A stretch of 64,000 nucleotides of DNA from Janthinobacterium sp. UMAB-56 (lineage in GTDB: Bacteria > Pseudomonadota > Gammaproteobacteria > Burkholderiales > Burkholderiaceae_D). The DNA lies in assembly GCF_900095265.1 (NCBI RefSeq), contig NZ_LT607658.1, forward strand, positions 111,524 through 175,523. The letters run 5' to 3'. The position numbers and the translations under genes were made by a program. Numbering within the stretch: the first letter of the stretch is position 1; every line of letters begins with the position of its first letter. Positions 1 through 8,126 of this stretch are shown here, piece after piece. The notes below the pieces were generated by a model, which saw only the letters and a list, made by a program, of their open reading frames with translations, did no database searches and was not told where the DNA came from.

Positions 1-1
1 C

Positions 2-370
2 GCGTTTCCGCCCGCCGCACTGGTGGGGCAAGCCGTGCTGTGGGGCTGGCTGACTTACCGCGTGATGGCATATGACGCCATGGCCGATTACGCCAGCGTG
101 GAAGAGCGCCACGCCATCATGCGCACGCAGCGCTGGCCGCTGCTGGCCATCGGCATGGTTTCCGGCGCAGCCGGCGCCGTGCCGGGCATGCTGTGGATGG
201 GCGGCGTGATGTCGGTGGTGTTCTTCCCCTTCCTGGCGGCGTTTGCCATCTGGCTATATGTACTGATCTTTATCTTCACGGGTCTGTGGTTCCAGTATTA
301 CTGCCTGGAAGCACTATCGCGTTTGCGGGGCGTACGCGGCATGACCGACGTGGCGCCGGCGGACGCCTGA
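2..370 (+). CDS. EI24 domain-containing membrane protein (5' truncated)
   Basis: Only the C-terminal part is present. The reading frame is open to the left edge, so the true start lies outside the window; a GTG at 23 is probably just an internal valine. At least two hydrophobic stretches are visible, one around the segment beginning LLAIGMVSGAAGAVPG and one at FFPFLAAFAIWLYVLIFIF. These fit the EI24/CysZ-like integral membrane family, whose members are usually about 250 residues. The C-terminal Gln/Tyr-rich segment FQYYCLEAL followed by a short polar tail is also typical. The family assignment rests on general sequence character, and the substrate is not known. The next gene starts 46 bases downstream on the same strand, so the two may be cotranscribed. 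Confidence 0.6.
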   Translation, partial: AFPPAALVGQAVLWGWLTYRVMAYDAMADYASVEERHAIMRTQRWPLLAIGMVSGAAGAVPGMLWMGGVMSVVFFPFLAAFAIWLYVLIFIFTGLWFQYYCLEALSRLRGVRGMTDVAPADA

Positions 371-415
371 CCTGCATTAATTCTGACCTTTAATCGAATC
401 GAACGAGGAAGTTCC

Positions 416-1201
416 ATGGCTATCGGATTGATCATCATCGGCGACGAAATCCTGTCGGGCAAGCGCACGGACCAGCATTTCCCGAAAGTAGTGAGCATGC
501 TCAAAGCACGCGGCTTGCAGCTGAGCTGGGCGGAATACGTGGGCGACGAGCCTGCCCGCCTGGTCGCCTTGCTCAAGCGCAGCTTTGCCAGCGGCGACAT
601 CGTTTTCAGCTTTGGCGGCATCGGCGCCACGCCGGACGATCATACGCGCCAGGCGGCGGCCGATGCGCTTGGTTTGCCACTGGTGCTGCATCCGCAGGGC
701 AAGCTCAATATCGAGCAGCGCATCACGGAAATGGGCGCAGAGGCGGGCGTGCCGGCGGACTTGAACACGCCGGAAAACCTGCATCGCCTGAAAATGGCGG
801 AATTTGTCGAAGGCGCCGCGCTGATTCCGAATCCGTACAACAAGATTGCCGGCTTTGCCGTGCGCGAACATTATTTCGTGCCGGGCTTTCCCGTCATGTC
901 GTGGCCCATGATCGAATGGGTGCTCGACACGCATTACAGCCACTTGTTCAACCAGGTGCCGCACGCAGAACATGCCTTGCTCGTGTATGAAACGGCAGAA
1001 TCGTTGCTGACGCCGCTGATGGTGCGCCTGGAAGCGGCGTATCCCTTGATCAAGGTGTTCAGCCTGCCCAGTGTGGGCGATGCGCAGACGCGCCGGCATA
1101 TCGAACTGGGCGTCAAGGGCGAACCGGCGCAAGCGGCGGCCGCCTTCGCGGACATGTGCGCCGCGCTCGATGCCCTGCATGCGGAATACGCCACCCTCTG
1201 A
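416..1201 (+). CDS. Molybdopterin-binding / CinA N-terminal-like protein
   Basis: The 261-residue protein opens with a MoaB/MogA-type fold signature: GLIIIGDEILSG near residue 4, then FSFGGIGATPDDHT near residue 65. These are the nucleotide/molybdopterin-binding motifs of the competence/damage-inducible CinA N-terminal domain. The C-terminal nicotinamide-nucleotide amidase domain of full-length CinA is absent, so this is the short, stand-alone form. The start is supported by a GAGGAAG Shine-Dalgarno sequence seven to eight bases upstream of ATG 416. The biochemical role of stand-alone members is not firmly established. It may be involved in pterin or nucleotide metabolism, but no neighbouring gene confirms this. 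Confidence 0.8.
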   Translation: MAIGLIIIGDEILSGKRTDQHFPKVVSMLKARGLQLSWAEYVGDEPARLVALLKRSFASGDIVFSFGGIGATPDDHTRQAAADALGLPLVLHPQGKLNIEQRITEMGAEAGVPADLNTPENLHRLKMAEFVEGAALIPNPYNKIAGFAVREHYFVPGFPVMSWPMIEWVLDTHYSHLFNQVPHAEHALLVYETAESLLTPLMVRLEAAYPLIKVFSLPSVGDAQTRRHIELGVKGEPAQAAAAFADMCAALDALHAEYATL

Positions 1202-1564
1202 CAGCTTGCCAGCCCGGCGCCGGCGGTTTTTCGCCGGTGTCCGGCCTGCCTTGCATCTATGTACGCTAGCGTACGTTCCCAGGCGTTGTTTTTTTGCGAA
1301 AATCTTCAATGAAGCAAGGTTTTTGTGCGCGCTCGTCGGTCGTTTTCATGCCGATGTGGTGGAATGGTGAACAGGAAGCTGGCGTGTCTAAAGCGGGGTT
1401 GCCTGCCTGTGCAGCAGTGTGTTTTTTTGATTCACCGGTATGGACATCATGTTAAGCAAGTTTTGTTGTGACCGGCTCTGGCTGGCCCTCGTCTTATCCT
1501 GTGCGGAGCGGTATCGCTACCGTATTTTCCGCGCCGTCCAAACCCAACCTTACCCTAGCATCCC
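1202..1564. other. Intergenic region with palindrome and possible small ORF
   Basis: This 363-base gap separates the CinA-like gene from the penicillin-binding protein gene. It holds a GC hairpin CCGGCG/CGCCGG at 1220–1237 without a following T-run, so it is not a convincing terminator. A perfect 14-base palindrome GTACGCTAGCGTAC lies at 1261–1274 and could be a protein-binding site. An open frame from 1440 or 1449 runs into the start of the next gene. No clear sigma-70 promoter stands out. Confidence 0.5.
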
Positions 1565-1568
1565 ATGA
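1440..1568 (+). CDS. Possible small ORF overlapping the PBP start (ATGA)
   Basis: An open frame of 42 codons from ATG 1440 (or 39 codons from ATG 1449) ends with TGA at 1566–1568. That stop overlaps the ATG at 1565 of the penicillin-binding protein gene in an ATGA junction. The junction is typical of translational coupling, but I see no good Shine-Dalgarno sequence before either ATG. The product is Cys/Arg/Tyr-rich with a short hydrophobic stretch and matches no family I know. It may be chance, so this is a weak candidate. Confidence 0.18.
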   Translation: MDIMLSKFCCDRLWLALVLSCAERYRYRIFRAVQTQPYPSIP

Positions 1569-4500
1569 ACGACACAGGCGTTAATCTGGCCGCGCAAGAG
1601 CGGCCCCCTTCTGATCCAGCCGCCGAGGCGCCGCCCCCGGCGAGTCCGCCGAAGAAGCGCCGTTCGCGCATCTGGCCGATCTTCGCCATCATTGTGCTGG
1701 CGCTGATCGCCGGCGTGGCGTGGTTCGTCATGCGCGAAGTGCGCACCTCGGCCCTGCAGGCCGAGTTTTTCACGCGCCTGGACCGCCAGCTGGCGTTCAA
1801 GGTCGAGCCTGGCCCCGCACCGGCAGGCGCCATCCGCTATCCGCAGCACGGGCCCTACGACGAGCGGCTCGGCTATGCCAGCCTGCCAGATTTTATTACC
1901 AAGCTGAACGCGCGCGACTATGCCGTCACGGCGCAGGCGCGCATGTCGCCGAAGATGGTGCAACTGGTCGACCGGGGCATCTTTGCCACCTATCACGAGA
2001 AAAACCGCGCGGGACTGAGCATTCTCGATTGCCGCGCCGCGCCCCTGTTCGCTGCCAGCTATCCCGAGCGCATGTTCGACGGCTTTGCCGAAGCGCCACC
2101 CGCGCTGGTACAAAGCCTGCTGTTCATCGAAAACCGTGAATTGCTCGACCCGGGCACGCCCGCGCGCAATCCCGCCGTGGAATGGGACCGCCTGAGCAAG
2201 GCCATCCTCGACAAGGCGCTGAACCTGTTCGGCGGCCACCGCGGCGGCGGCGGCAGCACCCTGGCCACGCAGATCGAGAAATACCGCCATTCGGAAGACG
2301 GGCTTACCAGTTCCATGCAGGACAAGCTGCTGCAGATGATCTCGGCCAGCCTGCGTTCGTACCAGGATGGCGAGAACACCATGGCAGCGCGGCGCAAGAT
2401 CGTCGTCAATTACCTCAATACCGTGCCGTTGTCGGCAAAAAGCGGCTTTGGCGAAGTCAACGGCATCGGCGACGGCATGTGGGTCTGGTATGGCCGTCCG
2501 TTTGCCGAAGTGAAGACTTTGCTCAAGGGTAATATGGACCAGCCGGGCAGTGCGCTGGCCTACAAGCAGGCGCTGAGCCTGTTGATCGCGCAGCGCCGTC
2601 CCTCGCATTACCTGGTGGCCGGCGGCGCTGACCTGGAAGAATTGACCAACAGCCATCTGCGTCTGCTGGCGCAGGCGGGCGTGATTTCGCCGCAGCTGCG
2701 CAATGCGGCCATCGCCGAGAAGCTGCGCCCGTCGACGGCCTCGGGCGTACAATCGGAAGCGTCGACCTCGTTCGTCACGCGCAAGGCCTCGAATGCCGTG
2801 CGCAACCACCTGGCCAGCATGCTCGGCGATCCGCGCCTGTACAACCTCGACCGCCTGGACCTGAAAGTGGTCAGCACGCTCGATGCGCAGGCGCAAAACG
2901 CCGTCACCAAGGTCTTGCGCGAGTTGCGTGACCCGGAGGTGGCGAAAGCGGCCGGCCTGACGGGCAAGGGCATGCTGGGCAATGGCGACCCTGCCAACGT
3001 GGTCTACAGTTTTACTTTGCTGCAAAAAGGCGAGCAAGCCAACTTGCTGCGCGTGCAAACGGATAACTACGATCAGCCGCTCGATATCAACGAAGGCGCC
3101 AAGCTGGACCTGGGTTCCACGGCCAAGCTGCGCACCCTGGTCACCTACCTGGACATCATCGACCAGTTGCACCAGCGCTACAGCGGCATGGGCGCGGCCG
3201 AGCTGGGCAAGATCACCGTCGATCCCAAGGACTTGCTGTCGCAGTGGGCGATTGCCTACTTGAAACCATTGCCTGCCGGCGAGGCGCGCAACTTGCCGGC
3301 CATGCTGGCCGCCGCCATGGAGCGCAAGTATTCGGGCAACCCCGCTGAAGGTTTCTTCACGGGCGGCGGCTTGCACCATTTCGGCAACTTTTCCAGGCTT
3401 GACGACAGCCGCATCATGACGGTGCAGCAGGCGCTGCGCCAGTCGACCAACTTGGTATTCGTGCGCCTGATGCGCGACGTGGCCCGTTACTACATGTTTT
3501 CGCGCCCCGATTCCTCGGCCTCGCTGCTGGCCGACGCGGACGATCCGCGCCGGGCCCAATACCTGAGCCGTTTTGCCGACAAGGAAGGGCGCGAATTCCT
3601 GCACCGCTTCTATCAGAAGTATCGCGGCAAGAGCGTCGACGAGCAGGAAAAGATCTTGCTGGCCAGCATACGCCCGACCCCAGTGCGCCTGGCCAATATC
3701 TTCCGCACCGTCAATCCCAAGGGCACGGTGGCGGAATTCGGCGATTTCCTTAACGCCAACCTGCCGTCGCAAAATGAAGTGCCGTCCGAGCGCGTCGCCA
3801 GGATGTACCAGCAGTATGCGATGGAAAACTGGTCGCTGGCCGACCGCGGTTATCTGGCCAATGTGCATCCGCTGGAACTGTGGATGGTGGCGTATCTGCG
3901 CCAGCACGAAGGTTCCACCCTGTCGCAGATGGTGGCGGCCAGCGAAAAGGAACGCCAGGAAGTCTACAAATGGCTGTTCAATACGCACCGCAAGCATGCG
4001 CAGGATCGGCGCATCGCCAATTTGCTGGAGGTGGAAGGCTTTTTGGAAATCCACCGCCAGTGGAAGAAGATGGGCTATCCGTTTGATTCGCTGGTGCCGT
4101 CCTACGCGACCACCCTGGGCGCCTCGGCCGACCGTCCTGCCGCGCTGGCCGAGTTGATGGGCATCATCATCAACGATGGCGTGCGCAAGCCCAGCGTGCG
4201 TATCGATTCCATGCATTTCGCCGCCAATACGCCGTACGACACCATGGTCAAGCGGGGCAGCAAGGTGGAGGCGGAGCAAGTGCTGTCGCCGGACGTGGCC
4301 AAGGCCGTCGCCAAGGCCATCCGCGAAGTGGTGTCTGACGGTACTGCCAAGCGGGCCAAGACGGCGTTTGTCGGCGCCGACGGCGTGCCGATTCCCATGG
4401 GCGGCAAGACGGGCACGGGCGACCAGCGCTTCGACGTGTATGGCGCCGGCGGCCGCCTGATCGAGTCGCGCTATGTGAACCGTTCGGCCACGTTCGTCTT

Positions 4501-4681
4501 CAATATCGGCGAGCGCTTCTACGGCAGCATGACGGCGTATGTGCGCGGGCCGGAATCGAAAAACTACGATTTCACCAGCGCCTTGCCCGTGCAATTGCTG
4601 GTGTCGCTGGCGCCAAGCCTGATGCCGCTGATCGAGCCGCCCGCGCCGGCCGAGGGCGTGGCCAAGCAGTGCACGAATTAA
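1565..4681 (+). CDS. Class A penicillin-binding protein-like transglycosylase/transpeptidase (divergent, 1038 aa)
   Basis: A Pro-rich cytoplasmic tail is followed by one membrane anchor at about residues 36–56, and the rest is periplasmic. A GT51 glycosyltransferase-like domain is visible. FIENREL places the presumed catalytic Glu at 189, and GGGGSTLATQIEKY at 227–240 replaces the usual GGSTITQQLAKN motif. The transpeptidase motifs are STAK at 518–521, STN at 627–629 and KTGTG at 948–952. About 319 residues separate STN from KTG, much more than in classical PBP1a/PBP1b, so a large extra segment is inserted there. The likely role is polymerising and crosslinking peptidoglycan. The divergent motifs leave open a specialised function. 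A strong hairpin terminator follows directly. Confidence 0.75.
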   Translation: MNDTGVNLAAQERPPSDPAAEAPPPASPPKKRRSRIWPIFAIIVLALIAGVAWFVMREVRTSALQAEFFTRLDRQLAFKVEPGPAPAGAIRYPQHGPYDERLGYASLPDFITKLNARDYAVTAQARMSPKMVQLVDRGIFATYHEKNRAGLSILDCRAAPLFAASYPERMFDGFAEAPPALVQSLLFIENRELLDPGTPARNPAVEWDRLSKAILDKALNLFGGHRGGGGSTLATQIEKYRHSEDGLTSSMQDKLLQMISASLRSYQDGENTMAARRKIVVNYLNTVPLSAKSGFGEVNGIGDGMWVWYGRPFAEVKTLLKGNMDQPGSALAYKQALSLLIAQRRPSHYLVAGGADLEELTNSHLRLLAQAGVISPQLRNAAIAEKLRPSTASGVQSEASTSFVTRKASNAVRNHLASMLGDPRLYNLDRLDLKVVSTLDAQAQNAVTKVLRELRDPEVAKAAGLTGKGMLGNGDPANVVYSFTLLQKGEQANLLRVQTDNYDQPLDINEGAKLDLGSTAKLRTLVTYLDIIDQLHQRYSGMGAAELGKITVDPKDLLSQWAIAYLKPLPAGEARNLPAMLAAAMERKYSGNPAEGFFTGGGLHHFGNFSRLDDSRIMTVQQALRQSTNLVFVRLMRDVARYYMFSRPDSSASLLADADDPRRAQYLSRFADKEGREFLHRFYQKYRGKSVDEQEKILLASIRPTPVRLANIFRTVNPKGTVAEFGDFLNANLPSQNEVPSERVARMYQQYAMENWSLADRGYLANVHPLELWMVAYLRQHEGSTLSQMVAASEKERQEVYKWLFNTHRKHAQDRRIANLLEVEGFLEIHRQWKKMGYPFDSLVPSYATTLGASADRPAALAELMGIIINDGVRKPSVRIDSMHFAANTPYDTMVKRGSKVEAEQVLSPDVAKAVAKAIREVVSDGTAKRAKTAFVGADGVPIPMGGKTGTGDQRFDVYGAGGRLIESRYVNRSATFVFNIGERFYGSMTAYVRGPESKNYDFTSALPVQLLVSLAPSLMPLIEPPAPAEGVAKQCTN

Positions 4682-4700
4682 GGTATTGTTGCAGCTGAAA

Positions 4701-4728
4701 GCCGGCCTTCACGGGCCGGTTTTTTTTT
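4701..4728 (+). terminator. Rho-independent terminator after the PBP gene
   Basis: The stem GCCGGCC (4701–4707) pairs with GGGCCGG (4713–4719), the inner six base pairs being perfect. Nine T follow at 4720–4728. The hairpin lies 20 bases after the PBP stop. Confidence 0.9.
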
Positions 4729-4734
4729 GAGGGA

Positions 4735-5121
4735 GTGCAATTGGACAAAACGCAGCAGATTTTTCAGCAATATCACCGCTTTGACGATGGCGCGCTCGTG
4801 TCCATCGAGCAGCAGTATCAGCCCGGGGGCGTGCAAGCCGTGCGCATCGTCTTGTATGCAAGAAATCATGCGCTGGATGGCAATGTCTGGCGCCAGGTCG
4901 CCATCACGGTGGGCGCGGTGCGCGAAGTGCTGCTCAGGACGCCGGGCAACTTCATCAACCGCATCTGCTGCGGCGTGAAGTTGCTGCGTTTCGGCGACGA
5001 CTGGTGCGTCGATGTCGACGGCACCTACACGCACGACGATCCCGCGACACTGGACGAAGTGCGCCGCGATGGCGATTGCTACGTCATCGGCGGCACGGTC
5101 GAGGCAATCGAACTCGATTAG
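4735..5121 (+). CDS. Hypothetical protein, 128 aa
   Basis: I do not recognise this family. The product is a soluble, acidic protein of 128 residues with no signal peptide or membrane segment. It has a Cys pair (ICC, near residue 77) and a beta-rich look, with alternating hydrophobic residues in AVRIVLYARNHAL and in the region around CVDVDGTY. The start is ambiguous: GTG 4735 lies after GAGGGA, while TTG 4741 is the next option. It begins right after the PBP terminator. Its last four bases overlap the end of the convergent glutathione S-transferase gene. No function can be inferred. Confidence 0.6.
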   Translation: MQLDKTQQIFQQYHRFDDGALVSIEQQYQPGGVQAVRIVLYARNHALDGNVWRQVAITVGAVREVLLRTPGNFINRICCGVKLLRFGDDWCVDVDGTYTHDDPATLDEVRRDGDCYVIGGTVEAIELD

Positions 5122-5723
5122 CCGGCAAACACGGCCGTTTTATCTTCCAGGCGCGCGTGATACGCGGCAATGGCGGGAGTCTCGGGACGCTGCATGGGCG
5201 CCATCAGCCAGCGCTTGACGGACAGGCCCAGCACGATATCGGCCAGGGTGAACGCTGCGCCGCAGACGTAGGCGCCCGTGTGCTGCAGCTGCTGCTCCAG
5301 GATATCCATCATCTTGTTCCAGCCGGCAATGCCGGCCGCCAGTTGCGCCGCATCCTGGTGTGCCGGGCTGTGGCGCACCAGTGACATGAAGGCGTAGCGC
5401 CAGCTGTTGTTGAGGTCGCCCATTTGCCAATCCATCCATTTTTCCACCTCCGCGCGGGCGCGGGGATAGCCTGGCAGCAAGTCTTCACGGCCGGCCTGGG
5501 CGCACAGGTAGCGGCAGATCGTGTTCGATTCCCATAGCACCAGCTCGCCGTCAACCAGCACGGGCACCATGGCGTTCGGGTTCAAGGCCAGGAAGGCGGG
5601 GTCGTCGGTACTGCGAAAGCCGCTGCCCCAGTCTTCGCGTTCATACGGCAGGTCGAGTTCCTCGCACGTCCACAAGACTTTGCGGACATTGATCGAGGCG
5701 GCTTTTCCAAGAATTTTCAGCAT
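5118..5723 (-). CDS. Glutathione S-transferase family protein
   Basis: This 201-residue cytosolic protein has the usual two-domain GST plan. The N-terminal thioredoxin-like domain runs over about residues 1–78, with the cis-Pro region NAMVPVLVDG and the glutathione gamma-glutamyl-binding ESNTICRYL motif. The all-alpha C-terminal domain includes the FTLADIVLGL helix with the conserved N-capping Asp. Members conjugate or reduce with glutathione. The substrate cannot be told from sequence. The gene converges on the small hypothetical gene with a 4-base overlap of their ends. It is divergent from the TAXI protein gene across about 108 bases, which must hold both promoters. Confidence 0.88.
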   Translation of the reverse strand: MLKILGKAASINVRKVLWTCEELDLPYEREDWGSGFRSTDDPAFLALNPNAMVPVLVDGELVLWESNTICRYLCAQAGREDLLPGYPRARAEVEKWMDWQMGDLNNSWRYAFMSLVRHSPAHQDAAQLAAGIAGWNKMMDILEQQLQHTGAYVCGAAFTLADIVLGLSVKRWLMAPMQRPETPAIAAYHARLEDKTAVFAG

Positions 5724-5831
5724 GCGGGGCTCCGGGGGCAGGTGATCGATCTGCCACTGTAGCCGAAATGACTATGCCGCGCATGAGAGATGCCTTGCAT
5801 AGTTGCACTTTTCTTGGCATCGTAGCCACCC

Positions 5832-7205
5832 ATGAAACCTATGCGCCATCACATGTCCAAAATCCTCGCGTTCAGCCGCTTTTCCGTGCGCGATTTTCTC
5901 GCCACCGCCGGCCCCACCCTGTTGCTGGTCGGCGCGTTTTGCGCGCTCGCTTACTGGCTGGTCGATCCGGCGCCGCCGCGCCAGGTGAGCCTGTCGACGG
6001 GGCAGGACAATAGCGCTTATGAAGAGTTCGGCAAGAAATATGCGGCCACCCTGGCCAAGCACGGCATCAAGGTGACCTTGCAGCCATCGCTGGGCTCGCA
6101 GGAAAACCTGCAGCGCTTGAATAGCGGCAAGACCGATATCGCTTTCGTGCAAAGCGGTTCGACGGAACACGCCGATGCCGAGCGGCGGGGCTTGATTTCC
6201 CTCGGCAGCCTGTTTACGGAACCCGTCTGGCTGTTCCTGCGCGAAGACAAGGCAGTGACGGAACTGACGCAGCTGAGGGGCATGAAAATCAACCTGGGAC
6301 CGGAAGGCACGGGCGTGCCCAGCCTGTTCCGGCAGTTGCTGTCCGTGAATGGCGTGGAAGCGAATGAACTGACCGTCAGCGACTTGCAGAACACGCCCGC
6401 CACGGTGGAGCTGCTGGAAGGGCGCATCGATGGCCTTGTGTTCAGCTCGGCGCCGGAAGCGCCGCTGATCCAGATGCTGCTGCAAACGCCGGGCATCAAA
6501 CTGTTTAATTTTTCGCAAGCGGAGGCGTACACGCGGCGCCTGCCTTTCCTCACGCATGTCGTCTTGCCACGCGGTATCGTCGACCTGGGGCGCAATATCC
6601 CCGCACAGGATTACCACCTGATCGCGCCGACCGCCACTTTAGTCGCGCGCGAAGACTTGCATCCAGCCCTGGTGGACCTGTTCGTGCAGGCGGCGGCACG
6701 CATCCACGGCGGCACGGGCTGGTTCCAGCAGCAGGGGCAATTTCCGTCCGCGCGCTATACGGAAATTCCTGTGGCACCCGAAGCGCTGAAGTTCTACAAG
6801 GATGGCGCGCCCGTGCTGCAGCGCTATATGAGTTTCTGGCTGGCCAATTTCTTTGACCGCATGTGGGTACTGGTGGTGGCCTTGGGCGCCCTGATCCTGC
6901 CCCTGTCGCGCGTGGTGCCGCCCCTGTACGTGTGGCGCATCCGTTCGCGCGTGTACCGTTGGTACGGCCAGCTGCGCACGGTGGAGCAGGCGCTGGAAGA
7001 CGTGCCACAAGAGCAGCGCGCGCAAGTGTATGCGGCGCAATTGCAACGGCTGGACCAGATCGAGGAAATGGTCAACCAGATATCGATTCCCCTGTCGTTT
7101 GCCGATGGCCTGTATGGCTTGCGCAGCCACATCAATTTCGTGCGCAAGCGCATCCTCACCCTGATGGGTGAACATCCGACGTTCGAAGCGGGCGAGCCGG
7201 CCTGA
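5832..7205 (+). CDS. TAXI-family solute-binding protein with two membrane segments
   Basis: The protein has 457 residues. A membrane segment at about 25–44 is followed by a periplasmic TAXI (TRAP-associated extracytoplasmic immunogenic) binding domain over about 52–320, with typical motifs TGQDNSAYEEFGKKYA, INLGPEGTG and LQNTPATVELL. A second membrane segment lies at 344–363. A basic cytoplasmic tail of about 90 residues follows. Ordinary TAXI proteins are secreted and work with a TRAP DctQM permease, but no permease gene is present here and this one is anchored at both ends. It may therefore be a sensor or accessory protein rather than a transporter part. Starts at 5832, 5841 and 5853 are all possible; none has a clear Shine-Dalgarno sequence. 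Confidence 0.82.
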   Translation: MKPMRHHMSKILAFSRFSVRDFLATAGPTLLLVGAFCALAYWLVDPAPPRQVSLSTGQDNSAYEEFGKKYAATLAKHGIKVTLQPSLGSQENLQRLNSGKTDIAFVQSGSTEHADAERRGLISLGSLFTEPVWLFLREDKAVTELTQLRGMKINLGPEGTGVPSLFRQLLSVNGVEANELTVSDLQNTPATVELLEGRIDGLVFSSAPEAPLIQMLLQTPGIKLFNFSQAEAYTRRLPFLTHVVLPRGIVDLGRNIPAQDYHLIAPTATLVAREDLHPALVDLFVQAAARIHGGTGWFQQQGQFPSARYTEIPVAPEALKFYKDGAPVLQRYMSFWLANFFDRMWVLVVALGALILPLSRVVPPLYVWRIRSRVYRWYGQLRTVEQALEDVPQEQRAQVYAAQLQRLDQIEEMVNQISIPLSFADGLYGLRSHINFVRKRILTLMGEHPTFEAGEPA

Positions 7206-7280
7206 AGCGTCAGTCCACGGCTGGCACGGCATCTGGCTGACGCGTCGCCGTCATGGACAGCTGTTCAGTTGTTCCTGGCT

Positions 7281-7742
7281 TCAGGCGCCCAGCCACGGCA
7301 AGCCCGCCTTGCACCAGCCGCCGATCTGCTTGCGGTGGCCGTCGGCATCCTTGTCGCCTTCGAAGCCTTCGAGGATATCGAAGCAGTGCCTATAACCGTG
7401 CTCGGTCGCCAGTTTGGCCGCATGGCGCGACCGCACGCCGGAGCGGCACAGCATTAGCAGCACCTCGTCCTTGCCGGCTTGGGCCGCCAGTTGCTGCATA
7501 AAATCGGGATTCGGCGCGCCGCCCGGATACGTGGCCCACTGCACCGCGCCATGCTGGGTATCGGCGATGTCAACCCGGCCCACCCAGTCGCGCTCGGCAT
7601 TCGTGCGGACATCGATGAGCTTGACGGCGGCATCGCCCTGCAGCAGCGCATACGCTTCCTGCGGCGTGACGGCGCCAGCATACGGCGTACCTTCATTGGC
7701 CCGGCTGCGGGCGGTGGTCAGGATGTCGGCGGCGGTAGTCAT
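7281..7742 (-). CDS. Rhodanese-like sulfurtransferase
   Basis: This is a single-domain rhodanese of 153 residues. The CH2A-like region KLIDVRTNAERDWVG is followed by the active-site loop LCRSGVRSRHAA, which carries the presumed catalytic Cys. The C-terminal motif GYRHCFDILEGFEG is typical of small rhodaneses. These proteins move sulfane sulfur from a donor such as thiosulfate to an acceptor. The start at 7742 is chosen because GAGGA lies just upstream; an upstream in-frame extension to 7901 would run into the glnA control region and lacks family similarity. The gene is divergent from glnA and shares its upstream region. Confidence 0.85.
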   Translation of the reverse strand: MTTAADILTTARSRANEGTPYAGAVTPQEAYALLQGDAAVKLIDVRTNAERDWVGRVDIADTQHGAVQWATYPGGAPNPDFMQQLAAQAGKDEVLLMLCRSGVRSRHAAKLATEHGYRHCFDILEGFEGDKDADGHRKQIGGWCKAGLPWLGA

Positions 7743-7867
7743 GGCGTCCTCGATGAAAGTGGAATGGTGTGAATGATTATAGTGCGCCGCCCGCGCCCCG
7801 CAAACGGGAAGTCGCAGTGTACGGCGCATGCACCACGGGAAGGCATTTTTCAGAAACGGGCGGAAAT

Positions 7868-7913
7868 TGCACGATAATGGTGCGTTAGTCGTTTTTTGCA
7901 CTTACATAGTGCA
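7868..7913 (+). promoter_or_regulatory. Two tandem NtrC-type enhancer sites upstream of glnA
   Basis: Site 1, TGCACGATAATGGTGC (7868–7883), and site 2, TGCACTTACATAGTGCA (7897–7913), both match the NtrC dyad GCAC–N5/6–GTGC. Site 2 is a perfect inverted repeat. Their centres are about 30 bases apart, close to three helical turns, and site 2 lies about 100 bases upstream of the sigma-54 promoter. This is the geometry of the E. coli glnA enhancer. The ntrB and ntrC genes lie just downstream, which strengthens the call. Confidence 0.8.
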
Positions 7914-8011
7914 TTCTTAATGTGGTGCAAACGCACTTGAAAAGCACGTGCGGGAAAACTTTCACTGGGATGGCCGGGTTTTGATCTAGGTCCTCACATC
8001 CGTCCAGAAGC

Positions 8012-8027
8012 TGGCATGGAATCTGCT
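8012..8027 (+). promoter_or_regulatory. Sigma-54 (-24/-12) promoter of glnA
   Basis: TGGCATGGAATCTGCT matches the sigma-54 consensus TGGCACG-N4-TTGCT. The GG and GC elements have the required 10-base spacing (GG 8013–8014, GC 8025–8026). Transcription would begin near 8038, leaving a leader of about 88 bases before the glnA start. Confidence 0.8.
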
Positions 8028-8126
8028 ATGATCCTTATGAGTTTTGGTGGCACGCAATGTTTGCTTCGCTTCATCAGCCCAGACGCATTAAGGTCGGCTC
8101 ACCCCACATTCATTTAGGAGATACGC

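Noticed and set aside
1220..1237. CCGGCG/CGCCGG hairpin after the CinA-like gene
   Set aside because: No T-run follows; it may be chance in GC-rich DNA.
1550..4594. A 1014-codon open frame on the minus strand opposite the PBP gene
   Set aside because: It is a GC-rich antisense shadow of a gene with intact PBP motifs. Its product is His/Arg/Gln-rich and resembles no family.
8048..8064. TGGCACG...TTGC, a second sigma-54-like element before glnA
   Set aside because: The gap between TGGCACG and TTGC is six bases rather than four, and sigma-54 tolerates little change. The element at 8012–8027 has exact spacing.
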